DNA of 64,000 nucleotides from Bacteroidales bacterium. GTDB taxonomy: Bacteria; Bacteroidota; Bacteroidia; Bacteroidales; GCA-2748055. The number at the start of each line of letters is the position of its first letter. Positions within the stretch are counted from its first letter, which is position 1. Under the pieces are notes generated by a model. That model was not told the DNA's origin and did not search any database. It was given only the letters and a program-made list of their open reading frames with translations. Below are positions 44,495 through 54,945 of this stretch, one piece after another. The position numbers and the translations under genes were made by a program. Where the stretch lies: positions 25,923-89,922 of the forward strand of contig JAGLOO010000055.1 of NCBI GenBank assembly GCA_023138875.1, written 5' to 3'.

Positions 44495-46681
44495 ATGACT
44501 GAAATAGAAAAACTGGACAGGATCGCCATCGATGTCAGGTCCCATAAATTGCTCAAGCAGCTTCTCAATGAAAATCCGGAGTTGGAAGAGATTCTGCGAA
44601 ACTCGAAGAATGAAACTGAGGTGGTGGTAGGTGTGAGGGAGTGGATCAAGAAAAACCTGAAAGGCCGCGAGGATGCTTTCAGGTTCTATCATGCCAGACA
44701 CTCCACAAGGGAGCTTTTCGATAAACTGGAATGGCCGGATTATGCCATCATCAGGATCCTTGATTATATTGATCTGGCAGGGAAGGAGTATGCAGACCTG
44801 AACCTTCGGGGTGAAATTGCTGTCAGTAACCCGCTCCGGCTAATCTGGCTTGCGGTGAATAAAGGAACAGGCGGTGCCAAGCCCGATTTTTTCATCGACA
44901 TGATCATGCTCTTTCGCCAGCTCAGGGGGGAAAGCAAACGGCGAGCCTTTTCGCTTGACCGGGTGGTGTCCTGGATGGACCGGTATCCATCCGGACTGGA
45001 CCCCCGTATTGTCCAGGTCAGGGAAGAAAATAAGCAGCGAATTATCTTGATCCTTATGGAGCGGATCGACCGGGGAGAGGTGAAGAGTACAAGGTATTTC
45101 TTTGAACCGGATCTGAGTACGCCACAGAAGCTTGAAAAGATGCAGCAGTGGTGGGAGGATTACAGGTTTCATCTTCGCTTTGCCGTTAGATCCCCGGAAC
45201 TCCTGAACGAAATGCTGGATCACTCCCTTGATCCGGATACCATGAAGATTCTGGAGGATGCCGAACGGGCAGGTATTCCATTTTTTGTTAATCCATACTA
45301 CCTCACCCTGCTCCATGTCAGGGTTCCCTATTTTGCAGTTGGGGCAGATCTGGCCATTCGCCACTATATTCTATACAGCAAACAGCTTGTGAAGGAATTT
45401 GGTAAGATCGTTGCCTGGGAAAAGGAGGATCAGGTGGAACCTGGTAAACCCAATGCTGCCGGGTGGTTGCTGCCGGAGGGACATAATATCCACCGCCGTT
45501 ACCCTGAGGTGGCCATTTTAATTCCAGATACCATGGGCAGGGCATGCGGCGGATTGTGCTCATCCTGTCAGCGCATGTATGATTTCCAGGGTGGGCGTCT
45601 TAATTTCAACCTGGATAAACTTGTTCCGGGTGAAAAGTGGAACGAAAAGTTAAAGAAGTTGATGCAGTATTTTGAGGATGATGCCCAGTTGAGGGACATC
45701 CTGATCACCGGGGGTGATGGTTTGATGAGTTCGGACCATTCTCTGAAAGCGCTGCTTGACGAAGTGTTCAAGATGGCTCTTCGTAAGGTGAAGAAGAATG
45801 AGCAATTGCCGGAGGGAGAGAAAATGGCGGAAATTATAAGGATCAGGATCGGTACCCGTTTGCCGGTGTACCTTCCCCAGCGAATATCCCTGAACCTGGT
45901 GAAGATTTTAAAGGAATTCAAGGAAAGGGCTTCTCAGGCAGGTATCAGGCAATTCCTCATACAGACACACTTTGAATCTCCCATGGAGGTGACTCCTGAA
46001 TCGAACATGGCTATTCAACGGTTGATTGCGGCAGGATGGACGGTAACAAACCAGCTGGTATTTACAACAGCAGCTTCCCGGCGTGGCCATTCAGCCAAGC
46101 TCAGGAAAGTGCTGAATGATATCGGGGTGCTTCCCTACTATACTTTCACTGTGAAAGGTTACATGGAGAATAACGCCGGGTTTGCACCTAATGCCAGGGT
46201 GGTCCAGGAACAGCTGGAGGAGAAGGTGGCCGGACAGATCGATGAGAAGTACTATGATACCATCCGGGGATTTCCTGAAGAGGCCAATATGATGGTGGAG
46301 AATATTGAAGCACTCCGGAGGTATGCCGGTCTGCCGTTCCTGGCCACCGATAGAAATGTACTGAACCTTCCTGGTGTTGGTAAGAGCATGACATTCAGGG
46401 TTATAGGAATTACGCGGTATGGCCGTAGGATCCTGGAGTTTGACCATGATGAAACGCGTCATCACAGCCCGATCATTCATAAAATGGGTAAGGTCATCAT
46501 CATTGAATCCAAATCCATTCATGAATATCTTAAACAGCTGGAGGAATTGGGTGAAGACCGGGGGGATTATGAAGGATTGTATGGGTATTCTATCGGTCAG
46601 ACCGAGCATCGCATTCCTGTTTATGATTACCCGGAATATGTCTACCAACCTACCGGTGCTATGACAAATCTGGAAGTTTGA
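44495..46681 (+). CDS. Long KamA-family radical-SAM protein
   Basis: From the ATG at 44495 the 728-residue protein has a unique N-terminal part (about 1-290, charged and helical). A radical-SAM KamA core follows with RACGGLCSSCQRMY (CX3CX2C) near residue 350, LITGGDGLMSS and IRIGTRLPV. A C-terminal region binds the second half of the barrel. The core cluster differs from the 450-residue paralogue at 27379-28731 (CGGLCSSC versus CHAYCTFC). The substrate is unknown. A longer start at 44453 lacks a good ribosome site and was not used. Confidence 0.8.
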   Translation: MTEIEKLDRIAIDVRSHKLLKQLLNENPELEEILRNSKNETEVVVGVREWIKKNLKGREDAFRFYHARHSTRELFDKLEWPDYAIIRILDYIDLAGKEYADLNLRGEIAVSNPLRLIWLAVNKGTGGAKPDFFIDMIMLFRQLRGESKRRAFSLDRVVSWMDRYPSGLDPRIVQVREENKQRIILILMERIDRGEVKSTRYFFEPDLSTPQKLEKMQQWWEDYRFHLRFAVRSPELLNEMLDHSLDPDTMKILEDAERAGIPFFVNPYYLTLLHVRVPYFAVGADLAIRHYILYSKQLVKEFGKIVAWEKEDQVEPGKPNAAGWLLPEGHNIHRRYPEVAILIPDTMGRACGGLCSSCQRMYDFQGGRLNFNLDKLVPGEKWNEKLKKLMQYFEDDAQLRDILITGGDGLMSSDHSLKALLDEVFKMALRKVKKNEQLPEGEKMAEIIRIRIGTRLPVYLPQRISLNLVKILKEFKERASQAGIRQFLIQTHFESPMEVTPESNMAIQRLIAAGWTVTNQLVFTTAASRRGHSAKLRKVLNDIGVLPYYTFTVKGYMENNAGFAPNARVVQEQLEEKVAGQIDEKYYDTIRGFPEEANMMVENIEALRRYAGLPFLATDRNVLNLPGVGKSMTFRVIGITRYGRRILEFDHDETRHHSPIIHKMGKVIIIESKSIHEYLKQLEELGEDRGDYEGLYGYSIGQTEHRIPVYDYPEYVYQPTGAMTNLEV

Positions 46682-46703
46682 GCACTACACGCTGGTAGTC
46701 CTG

Positions 46704-47357
46704 CTATAGCGGATCCAGGTAAATATTCCGGAATTGCATGGGTGAACCTTCCGATTGCAACAGAATATTTCCTTCTGTGAGGGTCATATCAGATCCAGTA
46801 TTCTGAAGCACACCATTGACTTTTACCTCAAGGGTCCCATCCAAAGAGGTGATGTCGTAGCTGTTCCACTCACCTGCAGGATTTTCACTTACCTCCTCAA
46901 ACTTGGGTATGATCGCGATACGGTTTTCTTCAGAAGTGATCAGATAAGTTGAGTCCTTAATGGTTATTCCTGATCCTTTGCCAATGAGTACGATGTCACC
47001 CGCATGCTCATGCATGAGCTGGCATTCAATGGCAAGGGGCCAGATAAGGTCTTCACCCTGGACATGGATCAGTACACCGCTGTTGGTGGGTTCTTCGGTC
47101 CATCGCCATTCCAAGTGAAGCTTAAAGTTGCTATAAGTTTCCTTCGTGCGGATGTAACCGTTGGGTTTTCCGGAAGTGTGGATCATTCCTTCATCCACCC
47201 AGAAAACATCTCCGGGCTCCACGTCGGAAGTGCCTACAAAGATGTTCCAGTTCTCCAGGGCCTCACCGTTGAACAACATGACCTTGTTATCTGAACCGCA
47301 CGAGGCAATCAGTAGGGCAAGAAATAGAAATGTGAAAGATTTGGTTAAAGTTTTCAT
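46704..47357 (-). CDS. DUF1080 lipoprotein (3-keto-disaccharide hydrolase-like)
   Basis: A 217-residue lipoprotein with lipobox IASC (Cys at 20), then the DUF1080 jelly-roll domain (VMLFNGEALENWNIF, SNFKLHLEWRW, NSGVLIHVQG, EWNSYDI). DUF1080 proteins include 3-keto-glucoside hydrolases. The enzyme would act outside the inner membrane. It converges with the KamA-family gene, with 22 bases between stops. Confidence 0.82.
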   Translation of the reverse strand: MKTLTKSFTFLFLALLIASCGSDNKVMLFNGEALENWNIFVGTSDVEPGDVFWVDEGMIHTSGKPNGYIRTKETYSNFKLHLEWRWTEEPTNSGVLIHVQGEDLIWPLAIECQLMHEHAGDIVLIGKGSGITIKDSTYLITSEENRIAIIPKFEEVSENPAGEWNSYDITSLDGTLEVKVNGVLQNTGSDMTLTEGNILLQSEGSPMQFRNIYLDPL

Positions 47358-47453
47358 CAGTTAATAATTTTTAAGGAAGATTTATGATTTGAGGGATTTA
47401 AAAAATCCAATGTATAAAAAAAACTTACAGAACCTTATTTGGCCTTTATTGGT

Positions 47454-48281
47454 TTAATACACTTCAGGGACAAATGTCTGATCTGAAATGGGGGGTCTAA
47501 CATACCCTTCCATGCTGATGGTAGGAAGGTCTATCTTTTTATGTTTGATATCCTTATAGGGGATCTTTGACAGGAAATGATGTATGCAATTGAGCCGGGC
47601 CCGTCTTTTATCATCCGCGTTGACTACGAACCAGGGAGAGATCTTTGTGTCCGTATAGGAGAACATTTCATCCTTCGCCTTGCTGTATTCTATCCACTTG
47701 TTCCTTGATACCAGGTCCATATCGCTGAATTTCCATCTTTTCAATGGGTCTTCGATCCGCTCCCGGAAACGGTTTTCCTGTTCCTCATCACTGACAGAAA
47801 ACCAGTATTTAATAAGAATGATCCCAGAATGGATCAGCATCTCTTCGAAACGGGGACAGGAACGCAGGAAATCCCAGTATTCGTTTTCCGTACAGAATCC
47901 CATAACATGCTCTACCCCGGCTCGGTTATACCAGCTCCGGTCAAGCAGGACAATCTCACCAGCTGCTGGCAGATGTGCAACATAACGCTGAAAATACCAC
48001 TGTGACTTTTCACGCTCTGTGGGTACACCAAGTGCTACTACCCTGCATATCCTGGGATTAAGTCGTTGGGTGATCCGCTTGATGACCCCCCCTTTTCCCG
48101 CAGCATCCCGGCCTTCAAAAATCACAACAACACGCAGGTCATTGGCTTTCACCGATTCATGTAGCTTTACCAGTTCCAGTTGCAACCTTTCAAGTTCCCG
48201 GAAATAATATTTCTTATTCAGCCGGGTCGGATGCGCGTCTGAGGACACATCAGACTTTTTCTGCTTGTGATTCTTACTCAT
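47454..48281 (-). CDS. Polyphosphate kinase 2
   Basis: The 275-residue protein has the PPK2 motifs FEGRDAAGKGGVIKRI (Walker A type), LDRSWYNRAGVEHVMGFC and the lid RFRERIEDPLKRWKFS. It transfers phosphate between polyphosphate and nucleoside phosphates. The single-domain class I form is indicated by length. A GGGGAG site precedes the ATG at 48281. Confidence 0.92.
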   Translation of the reverse strand: MSKNHKQKKSDVSSDAHPTRLNKKYYFRELERLQLELVKLHESVKANDLRVVVIFEGRDAAGKGGVIKRITQRLNPRICRVVALGVPTEREKSQWYFQRYVAHLPAAGEIVLLDRSWYNRAGVEHVMGFCTENEYWDFLRSCPRFEEMLIHSGIILIKYWFSVSDEEQENRFRERIEDPLKRWKFSDMDLVSRNKWIEYSKAKDEMFSYTDTKISPWFVVNADDKRRARLNCIHHFLSKIPYKDIKHKKIDLPTISMEGYVRPPISDQTFVPEVY

Positions 48282-48344
48282 AACTCCCCGTGGTTTAGAG
48301 TAAATTTATAATAAAAATGCTATGATCCAATATCATAGGCCGTT

Positions 48345-48965
48345 TCATTTTGTGCCAAACAACCGGTCACCTGCATCTCCGAGCCCGGGGACTATGTAAC
48401 CAAGTTCATTTAAACCTTCGTCAAGCGCAGCCAGGTAGATATCGACCCCGGGATGATCTTTTTTAATGCGGCTGACACCTTCAGGGGCTCCAACGACACA
48501 CACCAGTTTGATGATCGAAGCTCCCTCATTTTTTAAAGTTTCGATGGCCGCACTGGCACTACCTCCCGTGGCCAGCATAGGATCAAGCACCATTACAACT
48601 GCATCTTTGAGATTTCCAGGGAATTTGGCATAATAGTTCTTTGGCTCAAGCGTATTGTGATCCCGGTACATTCCTACATGGCCTACTTTGGCAGTTGGAA
48701 TCAGGTTGGTGATCCCATCCACCATCCCGAGTCCGGCCCGAAGTATAGGAACCAGTACGATATCCCTGGCCAGTTCGTGGGTGGCACAAGTTATTAGGGG
48801 TGTCTCGATCCGGATCTCCCTGACCGGTAAATCCCTGGTGATCTCGTATGCCATGAGACCCGCAATTTCATCGAGGTTTTCACGAAAATCTTTTGTCCCG
48901 GTTTCCTTTTTCCGAATAAGGGTAAGTTTATGTTGTATCAGCGGGTGTTGGACAACTGTAAGCAT
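48345..48965 (-). CDS. upp: Uracil phosphoribosyltransferase
   Basis: The 206-residue enzyme has the PRPP-binding loop [17 protein letters not shown] and the C-terminal [19 protein letters not shown] that holds uracil. It turns uracil and PRPP into UMP. The ATG at 48965 gives [13 protein letters not shown], the normal start; a TTG at 48977 was rejected. It follows the PD40/SPOR gene by 12 bases. Confidence 0.95.
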   Translation of the reverse strand: MLTVVQHPLIQHKLTLIRKKETGTKDFRENLDEIAGLMAYEITRDLPVREIRIETPLITCATHELARDIVLVPILRAGLGMVDGITNLIPTAKVGHVGMYRDHNTLEPKNYYAKFPGNLKDAVVMVLDPMLATGGSASAAIETLKNEGASIIKLVCVVGAPEGVSRIKKDHPGVDIYLAALDEGLNELGYIVPGLGDAGDRLFGTK

Positions 48966-48977
48966 GGGTAGTTTCAA

Positions 48978-50561
48978 CTATCTTTTGAATACTGAAGGAT
49001 CTGTTTCTCGTTCATTGTTTCGGAATGCAGCTACAAATCCCTGGCTATAGCCTGCATTTTTGCACTTAGTCCTGAAAGAGAGAGCTTCCTGTACAGAGGT
49101 AAATTCACCAACTGTGATCCTGTATGCTCCTTTGTAGTAGTATTCATAAGTGGAATACCTGGTTCCAGCAATAGTAACAGATTGGTTACTATTGGCTTTT
49201 GAAGCCGAGAGGATCTGAACACGGAATACCACCTGGTCTGGATCAGGCTCAAGTTCCGGCTCCGACTCAGGTTCTTCTACCTCCGGTTCGGTTGCCGCCA
49301 CCGTTAGCACCGGTTCGGGCTCTGCTACCTGCAACTCTGGTTCGGGCTCAGATTCTTGTACCAGTGGGACGACCACAGGCACCACTGTTGCAGGTTCCGG
49401 TTCCGGCTCTTGTTCTTGTTGTTGTTCGGCTGCCTCAGGTCCTGCAGTTCCGGTAACGTCTGTTTCAGCGAGCAACGGCATGGCACTCATGTCAAATCCG
49501 ATATCCTCGAGGGTCTCAGTTCCAGCAGCAAATACGGCAGAGGTAAAACCAGTCTCCACGAGGTCTCGCAAAAGCAGCGAGATGTCCTGGTTCCGTGTAT
49601 CCTCTATTCCTGAAAGAAGAAATGCCTTGTTATCCAAACTCATTTTGTAAATTTCACCCGGTGTTGATTCAGGTTCCAGGGAAGTGGAAAAAACTGCCAT
49701 TTTCTTGTTGGGATGGATAGAAAATCCCAATTCATCATTGCTGGTATTGATGTAATCGGTCAGGTTCTGGGGTTCCCCCCAACTGGAACCATTGAAGAAA
49801 CAGACGTATACATCATAACCCCCTATTCCCATATGTCCGGATGAAGAAAAATAGAGGTTATTGTTATGGTCAAGGTATGGGTACCATTCATGACCAGAAG
49901 TGTTGATGCTGCTCCCCATGTTCACGGGAGTTGACCAGCCAGCTTCAGTTTTACTGGAGATAAAAAGATCCAGACCACCATTGGAAGGGGTGCGGTCAGA
50001 AGAAAATATCATATATGAATCATCCAATGAAACGGCAGGGTGCATATAACGGGAAGGATCGCCGGTAAACGATAGCTGGTTATGCCTTGAGCCCTCGCCG
50101 TTGATAATCGACATCTCAAAGATCTTCTCCACGTTCCGTCTCCCTGATAATCCCACCTTTTTGGTGAAATAGACGGTTCGGTAATCCCTGGTAAACGACA
50201 TTCCAGCAGGCGAATAGGGAAAATCATCATTAATGAATAAAGGTCTGCTGCTTTCAAGAGCGATGTATTCAAGAGGCACAAAATAGGCTTTGATCACTCC
50301 GAATGTGATGTGATCGGGAATCATGTTCTGGTGGTACTTGGTATTAGACAGGAATACCATACCATTCATGTAAAAGGTGACATCGTTACCTGGACCGTGA
50401 ATCTTCAGATCCACCGTATCCATCACCAGCAATTCCTTCACCCGGACCGAATCCTCATCGGCCATTTTCGGAGCCGGAGATCCATTCAAGTACAAAGGTT
50501 GAAGACCAATTGCAATAAAAAGGGAGAGAACTAGATTTATATGTGAGGTGATCCGATTCAT
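48978..50561 (-). CDS. PD40 beta-propeller-SPOR domain protein
   Basis: The 527-residue protein has a signal peptide (about 1-29) and WD40-like PD40 repeats (MHPAVSLDDSYMIFSSDR, EWYPYLDHNNNLYFSSSG, GFSIHPNKKMAVFSTS). A Glu-Pro-rich linker follows (about 375-445) and then a C-terminal SPOR domain (about 447-515). SPOR binds denuded glycan, so the protein is likely anchored to peptidoglycan and connects to outer-membrane machinery. It sits between PorP/SprF and upp and ends 12 bases before upp starts. Many such PD40 proteins accompany type IX secretion or gliding genes. Confidence 0.82.
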   Translation of the reverse strand: MNRITSHINLVLSLFIAIGLQPLYLNGSPAPKMADEDSVRVKELLVMDTVDLKIHGPGNDVTFYMNGMVFLSNTKYHQNMIPDHITFGVIKAYFVPLEYIALESSRPLFINDDFPYSPAGMSFTRDYRTVYFTKKVGLSGRRNVEKIFEMSIINGEGSRHNQLSFTGDPSRYMHPAVSLDDSYMIFSSDRTPSNGGLDLFISSKTEAGWSTPVNMGSSINTSGHEWYPYLDHNNNLYFSSSGHMGIGGYDVYVCFFNGSSWGEPQNLTDYINTSNDELGFSIHPNKKMAVFSTSLEPESTPGEIYKMSLDNKAFLLSGIEDTRNQDISLLLRDLVETGFTSAVFAAGTETLEDIGFDMSAMPLLAETDVTGTAGPEAAEQQQEQEPEPEPATVVPVVVPLVQESEPEPELQVAEPEPVLTVAATEPEVEEPESEPELEPDPDQVVFRVQILSASKANSNQSVTIAGTRYSTYEYYYKGAYRITVGEFTSVQEALSFRTKCKNAGYSQGFVAAFRNNERETDPSVFKR

Positions 50562-50573
50562 TTCTTCAAACTA

Positions 50574-51509
50574 TTACCAGTGTCTGTATTGTAAAAATGT
50601 ATGTCCGCCCTTACCCAGGTTCACCCCCAGTGAAACTTCAAATATGATGTTGTCGTCATTCAGGAAGCCTTCCGTGGGAAATTCCAGGAACACACCTGTA
50701 TAAAAATGTGGAAACTGGTACTGGAAGAAAAACGCAAAAATGTCAAATGATTTCACATATGTTCCAATATAGAAATTTTGCAGGTAGAGCTTAAGGTAGG
50801 GGACAATATGTTTATGTGGTTCTGATATGGTTGAATCATTCAGGGAAATCAAAAGGGAGGGCTCAAGAACGATTGAACTGCTTCGATTTAACAAGAATTT
50901 ATACCCTCCGTAAAGATGATACTCTCTCGAAATATAAGCATCCGAATCTATCGACACTTCTTCGGTAATCCTGGTGCCAAACAAGGAGGTAACGGAAAGA
51001 CCTGCGAATGCAGTCGGCCCATAATAATATACTCCGAAATCCATGTTGGGATTGAATGCACTGCTCACTGTGTCTTCAATGGATTCGTCTGAATTCTTCG
51101 GTATATTAAAGAATCCCTTCAGCGAAGCCCCAGCAGCAATATTGTGAACACTGGCTTCATCAAGGGCATAGTGGTAAGAACCTGCAAGTGCCAAACCAGT
51201 ATTCCAGGATTGATCCAATTGTTCCTGAAAGGCGTAAGCACCTAATCCAATATTTGAGAAAAAGCCATTGGTGCCGGAAAGTCGCTTATGAATGTTAATT
51301 ATCTGGCTATTAGGATTTCTAAGAACCTTTGAGGTGAGACTGATGTTGGTGAAATCCTTGCTGCCTACAAACGCAGGATTCAGCACCATGGGATTATAAA
51401 CAGGAATTGATAATGGTTTTGAGGGGACATCCTGGGCTCCCAGCAGGAGGGTAACGGTGAGCCCGACCAGTGTTAAAACTGATTTCCTGAAGTTTGTTTC
51501 AAACCACAT
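50574..51509 (-). CDS. PorP/SprF-family outer-membrane protein
   Basis: The 311-residue protein has a signal peptide (to about 25, ending GAQD) and then the family opening YNPMVLNPAFVGSKD. A chain of beta strands with alternating hydrophobic residues follows and ends in TFLQYRHW. The family belongs to the type IX secretion and gliding apparatus of Bacteroidota. It precedes the PD40/SPOR gene by 12 bases, a pairing seen with gliding-related operons. Confidence 0.85.
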   Translation of the reverse strand: MWFETNFRKSVLTLVGLTVTLLLGAQDVPSKPLSIPVYNPMVLNPAFVGSKDFTNISLTSKVLRNPNSQIINIHKRLSGTNGFFSNIGLGAYAFQEQLDQSWNTGLALAGSYHYALDEASVHNIAAGASLKGFFNIPKNSDESIEDTVSSAFNPNMDFGVYYYGPTAFAGLSVTSLFGTRITEEVSIDSDAYISREYHLYGGYKFLLNRSSSIVLEPSLLISLNDSTISEPHKHIVPYLKLYLQNFYIGTYVKSFDIFAFFFQYQFPHFYTGVFLEFPTEGFLNDDNIIFEVSLGVNLGKGGHTFLQYRHW

Positions 51510-51600
51510 AATATAAACGTTCCGTATATCCTATAAACGGTATGAAAGGTACCATTTTTTGAGAAATGGCACAATGTTTAGAAAAACTAACATACTAAAA

Positions 51601-53091
51601 TTAACTTCTTTTACATAGCTGCTTCAATAGATCTTTAAAAATGAAAAAGTGGAATGGCAGGAAATTATACCAGTACAGATATCCGGGAACTCCTTCTGGC
51701 TGAAAATATGCAATTACCCAGAGCCTGTTCTGTTGGTCTTCATTTTCAATGTTGAATTCCAGCCAGGCTTTACCCGGAATTTTCATTTCTGCCCGCAAAA
51801 GAAGCTTTTTATCCTGAATCAGCTCTTCAACTCTCCAGAAATCGATGACATCATTCACACGAAGGGAAGTGACACTTCTTCTTCCTCTTGAAGTTCCAAC
51901 TCCCATAAAAACCCTGTCGATCATTCCTCGCAGGCGCCACATCCAGTTGGTATGGAACCAGCCATTCTTGCCACCGATCTGGCAGACAGAACGGAACAAT
52001 GCCCCGGAGTCTTTGTCTGTTTTCAGGGAATATTTACTTATATACCTGGGTGGGTCACTCAATTCAATGAGTTTCATGGCCAGTTCGTGTGCAGGAGGAT
52101 AAGCATCTGACCACCTGGTTGCAATCTTGTCGTGTTCCTCGCGGGACAGGGCCCTCAGTAATGCAACTTTAAACCGGATAGGCTGGAAATCAATGTATTT
52201 CCCAATCTCATATTCCTTAACAACTACTTCATTTTTAACCCCTTCCATCAGGCAGGAAATAACCGGGGCCGGAACCGGTGTTATAAGACTGATGATATAA
52301 CTGTATCCTTTTATTCCTGAAAATGGTGATGGAATATACAGGCGGTTTTTTCTTAATAACCTGGCAAATATTTTCATCATATCCTTGTAACTCAATACAT
52401 CTGATCCTCCGATATCATAGGTCTTCCCGGTTGTCTCGCTGTTTTCGAGTACACCTGTAAGATATTTGATGACGTCCCTGATACTGATCGGCTGACAGAG
52501 CGTATTTGCCCAAGGTGGATTAATAATTATTGGAGTATTTCGAACGATATTCTCAAGAATCTCAAAAGAGGCGCTCCCCGAACCTATGATGATGGCTGCC
52601 TGGAGAATCGTAGTGGGGACCTTGCCCTGTTCAAGAATTTTTGCAACATTGATCCTGCTCCTCAGGTGATTGGACAGATTTGTGTTGACATTTCCAAGAG
52701 CACCCAGGTATATAATACGTTGAAGCTTCTGCTCCTCGGCAGTAAACCTGAAGTTTGTGACAGCCTGCAGGTCTGACTGTTCAAACGCCTTTTTCCCAAG
52801 TAATAGGGAGTGGATCAGGTAATATGCCACCGAAACACCTTTCAGGGCCATTTTAAGTTCAGAGACCTTCAGCGCATCAGCCACCATAATTTCAGCATCA
52901 GGCCATCTTTCTTCATATTCAGGAGAATAACTGCGGACCATCACCCTGACATTGTATCCACGGCCAATCAGCTCAGGAACAAGGCGGCCTCCAATATATC
53001 CTGTTGCCCCTGTGACCAGAATAACTCCAATTTCGGGTTTCGGAATAGAAGGAAGACCCTTACAAAAAGACTCCTGGCTGTACCAGTCCAT
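51601..53091 (-). CDS. NAD(P)-binding SDR protein with DUF2867 region
   Basis: The 496-residue protein has an N-terminal Rossmann fold (VILVTGATGYIGGRLVPEL, about 22-240) of the atypical SDR type. A DUF2867 domain (about 330-490) follows with GMIDRVFMGVGTSRGRR and WRVEELIQDKKLLLRAEM. It is known in Bacteroidota as a conserved protein of unclear substrate. A helical hydrophobic stretch at the far end may make it peripheral to the membrane. Confidence 0.8.
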   Translation of the reverse strand: MDWYSQESFCKGLPSIPKPEIGVILVTGATGYIGGRLVPELIGRGYNVRVMVRSYSPEYEERWPDAEIMVADALKVSELKMALKGVSVAYYLIHSLLLGKKAFEQSDLQAVTNFRFTAEEQKLQRIIYLGALGNVNTNLSNHLRSRINVAKILEQGKVPTTILQAAIIIGSGSASFEILENIVRNTPIIINPPWANTLCQPISIRDVIKYLTGVLENSETTGKTYDIGGSDVLSYKDMMKIFARLLRKNRLYIPSPFSGIKGYSYIISLITPVPAPVISCLMEGVKNEVVVKEYEIGKYIDFQPIRFKVALLRALSREEHDKIATRWSDAYPPAHELAMKLIELSDPPRYISKYSLKTDKDSGALFRSVCQIGGKNGWFHTNWMWRLRGMIDRVFMGVGTSRGRRSVTSLRVNDVIDFWRVEELIQDKKLLLRAEMKIPGKAWLEFNIENEDQQNRLWVIAYFQPEGVPGYLYWYNFLPFHFFIFKDLLKQLCKRS

Positions 53092-53125
53092 TTTACCAGT
53101 TGTTGAACAAACTCAAAACGATCAC

Positions 53126-53599
53126 CTATTGAGGAGTTTGGGGGAGGAGATCTGAAATGATGAATTGCGATTCCTGGTAAAAATCTCCAGAGGAAACCAG
53201 CTTGTCATTGGATTCATCATTATCATTGCCAATATCTGCATATGCATTAACGGTGCCTGATGCAATTACAATGAATCGCCTGTGAGAGGTAGTATCTGCG
53301 GTAACAGTATAAACCTGAGACAGTCCACCACCGCTGAATGCATTGACATCAATAATGTTTCCGGTTGCGGTGTTGTAAATGGCCAGTTCACCCGAGATCT
53401 TAAAAAGGGTAGGAATATTACCTGTCGTAAGTATCTGGGAATTCACATTGATCAGAGCTGTGGCGAATATTTTCCGGTCTTTAATATGGGCACTGAGCTC
53501 TACCGTAGGGTTGATCTGAACTATGGGTTCTTCCTCAAGATTGAAACAGCTGACCATCATAAGCAGGGCAAGGACCGGAACAATATATAAAGCTTTCAT
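53126..53599 (-). CDS. Lipoprotein of unknown function
   Basis: A 157-residue lipoprotein with signal peptide and lipobox MVSC (Cys at 18). A beta-rich domain with no recognised family follows. It is 34 bases upstream of the SDR gene and likely shares its transcript. Confidence 0.65.
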   Translation of the reverse strand: MKALYIVPVLALLMMVSCFNLEEEPIVQINPTVELSAHIKDRKIFATALINVNSQILTTGNIPTLFKISGELAIYNTATGNIIDVNAFSGGGLSQVYTVTADTTSHRRFIVIASGTVNAYADIGNDNDESNDKLVSSGDFYQESQFIISDLLPQTPQ

Positions 53600-53750
53600 A
53601 AGGTCGATCTAAGAATAGCTAAAAGTATGAATTCACAATAATATATACAACTAACATTTCATCGGGATGACAATATTTACGAGTTTCATCAATAGATATG
53701 TTATAATCCCGTGGTAATTCTTGTATCTGAGGAAATACTCGGTTAGCGTC

Positions 53751-54695
53751 TCAGTTCATTTGACTATCCCTGGATATTTTCAGGGTCACCTGGAAGGAGG
53801 AACCTTTGTTCTTACCCTCTGATTCTGCAATGATCTCACCTCCCAGTTGTTCCACAAGTTGCTTTACAATGGAGAGCCCTAAACCTGTGGAAGTTTCGTC
53901 CCCGGTGGGCTGGGCGCTGAGTCTTTTAAAATCCTGAAAGGCATTGGACAGGTCTTCCTCGGACATTCCCAATCCTTCATCTTTTACGATGAGCTTGAGC
54001 CTGTCGGCCAATAACTCGGTATAAATATCAACCTGTGTATGAGGAGGAGAATATTTTATAGCATTACTTATTAAATTTGAGATAATACGATCTAAATACT
54101 TTTTATCATATTCCACATTGGGCAGATTTTTATCAATGACTGCCTGAATGGTTATACTTTTATGAATTGCCTCAATCAAGTATTTATCGATAGTTGATTG
54201 GATTGTATAATAAGGATTACCGATCTCAAGTTGATCCGGTTTCACTCCACTTTCCAGTTTCGTCCTGTCCAGAATCAGGCCAATGTTTTCGAGAATGTCG
54301 CTGGAACTCCTCCGGATAAGAGAAAGATACTTTTTCTGGTTTTCTTCCAGTGATTCGGATTTTTCGCAGAGCAAATTTGACAACCCATGAATTGCGGAAA
54401 CGGGATTCTTTAAATCGTGGACAATGGTACCTACATACAGATGGATTTTTTTATTTTTCTCCAGTACTGTATTCCTCTCCTTCTTAAGAGATTTTACGAG
54501 CAGTTGGTTTCTGGAAATGAGTGTTCCAAAAATGAAACCCACAATACATGGGATGATATAGTCAAACCAGTGATCTGTTGTCTTCAAAACAATATTATAC
54601 TGAACATAGGCAAATCCAACTACCAATGTTGCTGATATAGCATTGAACAACAGGTACTGTCTGATTCCCAAATAGTTTTTAATCATTGTTCCCAT
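53751..54695 (-). CDS. Membrane sensor histidine kinase
   Basis: The 314-residue kinase has two N-terminal membrane helices (about 13-32 and 42-62) with a very short loop and no large sensor. The HisKA box IVHDLKNPVSAIHG holds the phosphoacceptor His. HATPase motifs are ISNLISNAIKYSPP (N box), VKDEGLGMS (G1) and GLGLSIVKQLV (G2). All key residues are present. A cognate response regulator is not adjacent; the receiver protein at 59519-60622 is the nearest candidate. Confidence 0.88.
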   Translation of the reverse strand: MGTMIKNYLGIRQYLLFNAISATLVVGFAYVQYNIVLKTTDHWFDYIIPCIVGFIFGTLISRNQLLVKSLKKERNTVLEKNKKIHLYVGTIVHDLKNPVSAIHGLSNLLCEKSESLEENQKKYLSLIRRSSSDILENIGLILDRTKLESGVKPDQLEIGNPYYTIQSTIDKYLIEAIHKSITIQAVIDKNLPNVEYDKKYLDRIISNLISNAIKYSPPHTQVDIYTELLADRLKLIVKDEGLGMSEEDLSNAFQDFKRLSAQPTGDETSTGLGLSIVKQLVEQLGGEIIAESEGKNKGSSFQVTLKISRDSQMN

Positions 54696-54945
54696 TTATT
54701 AATTGTTAGACTTTTCGTAACTGTTCAGCTGCTACTCAAAAATAAGAGAAATTCGGTGGTTATCAACAAATAGTGAACTGGTTTTACCTTCTGTTTTTAC
54801 CAGGATCTTCAGAATCAAGTGGTATCAACATTTTCACGATATGATTCATCCTCAACCGGAGCGGTACTTTGGGCTACTACCAGATCAATGATAAGCTTGT
54901 TCCGGGCTTAAAGGCCTGAAGATAAGATAAATACCCGGAAAGATC

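Noticed and set aside
49199..49456. Plus-strand Pro/Arg/Val-rich open frame
   Set aside because: It is the reverse of the Glu-Pro linker of the PD40/SPOR protein.
49230..49460. Short tandem repeat array
   Set aside because: The repetition is codon-level Glu-Pro richness in a protein linker and not a DNA repeat array; no CRISPR was seen anywhere.
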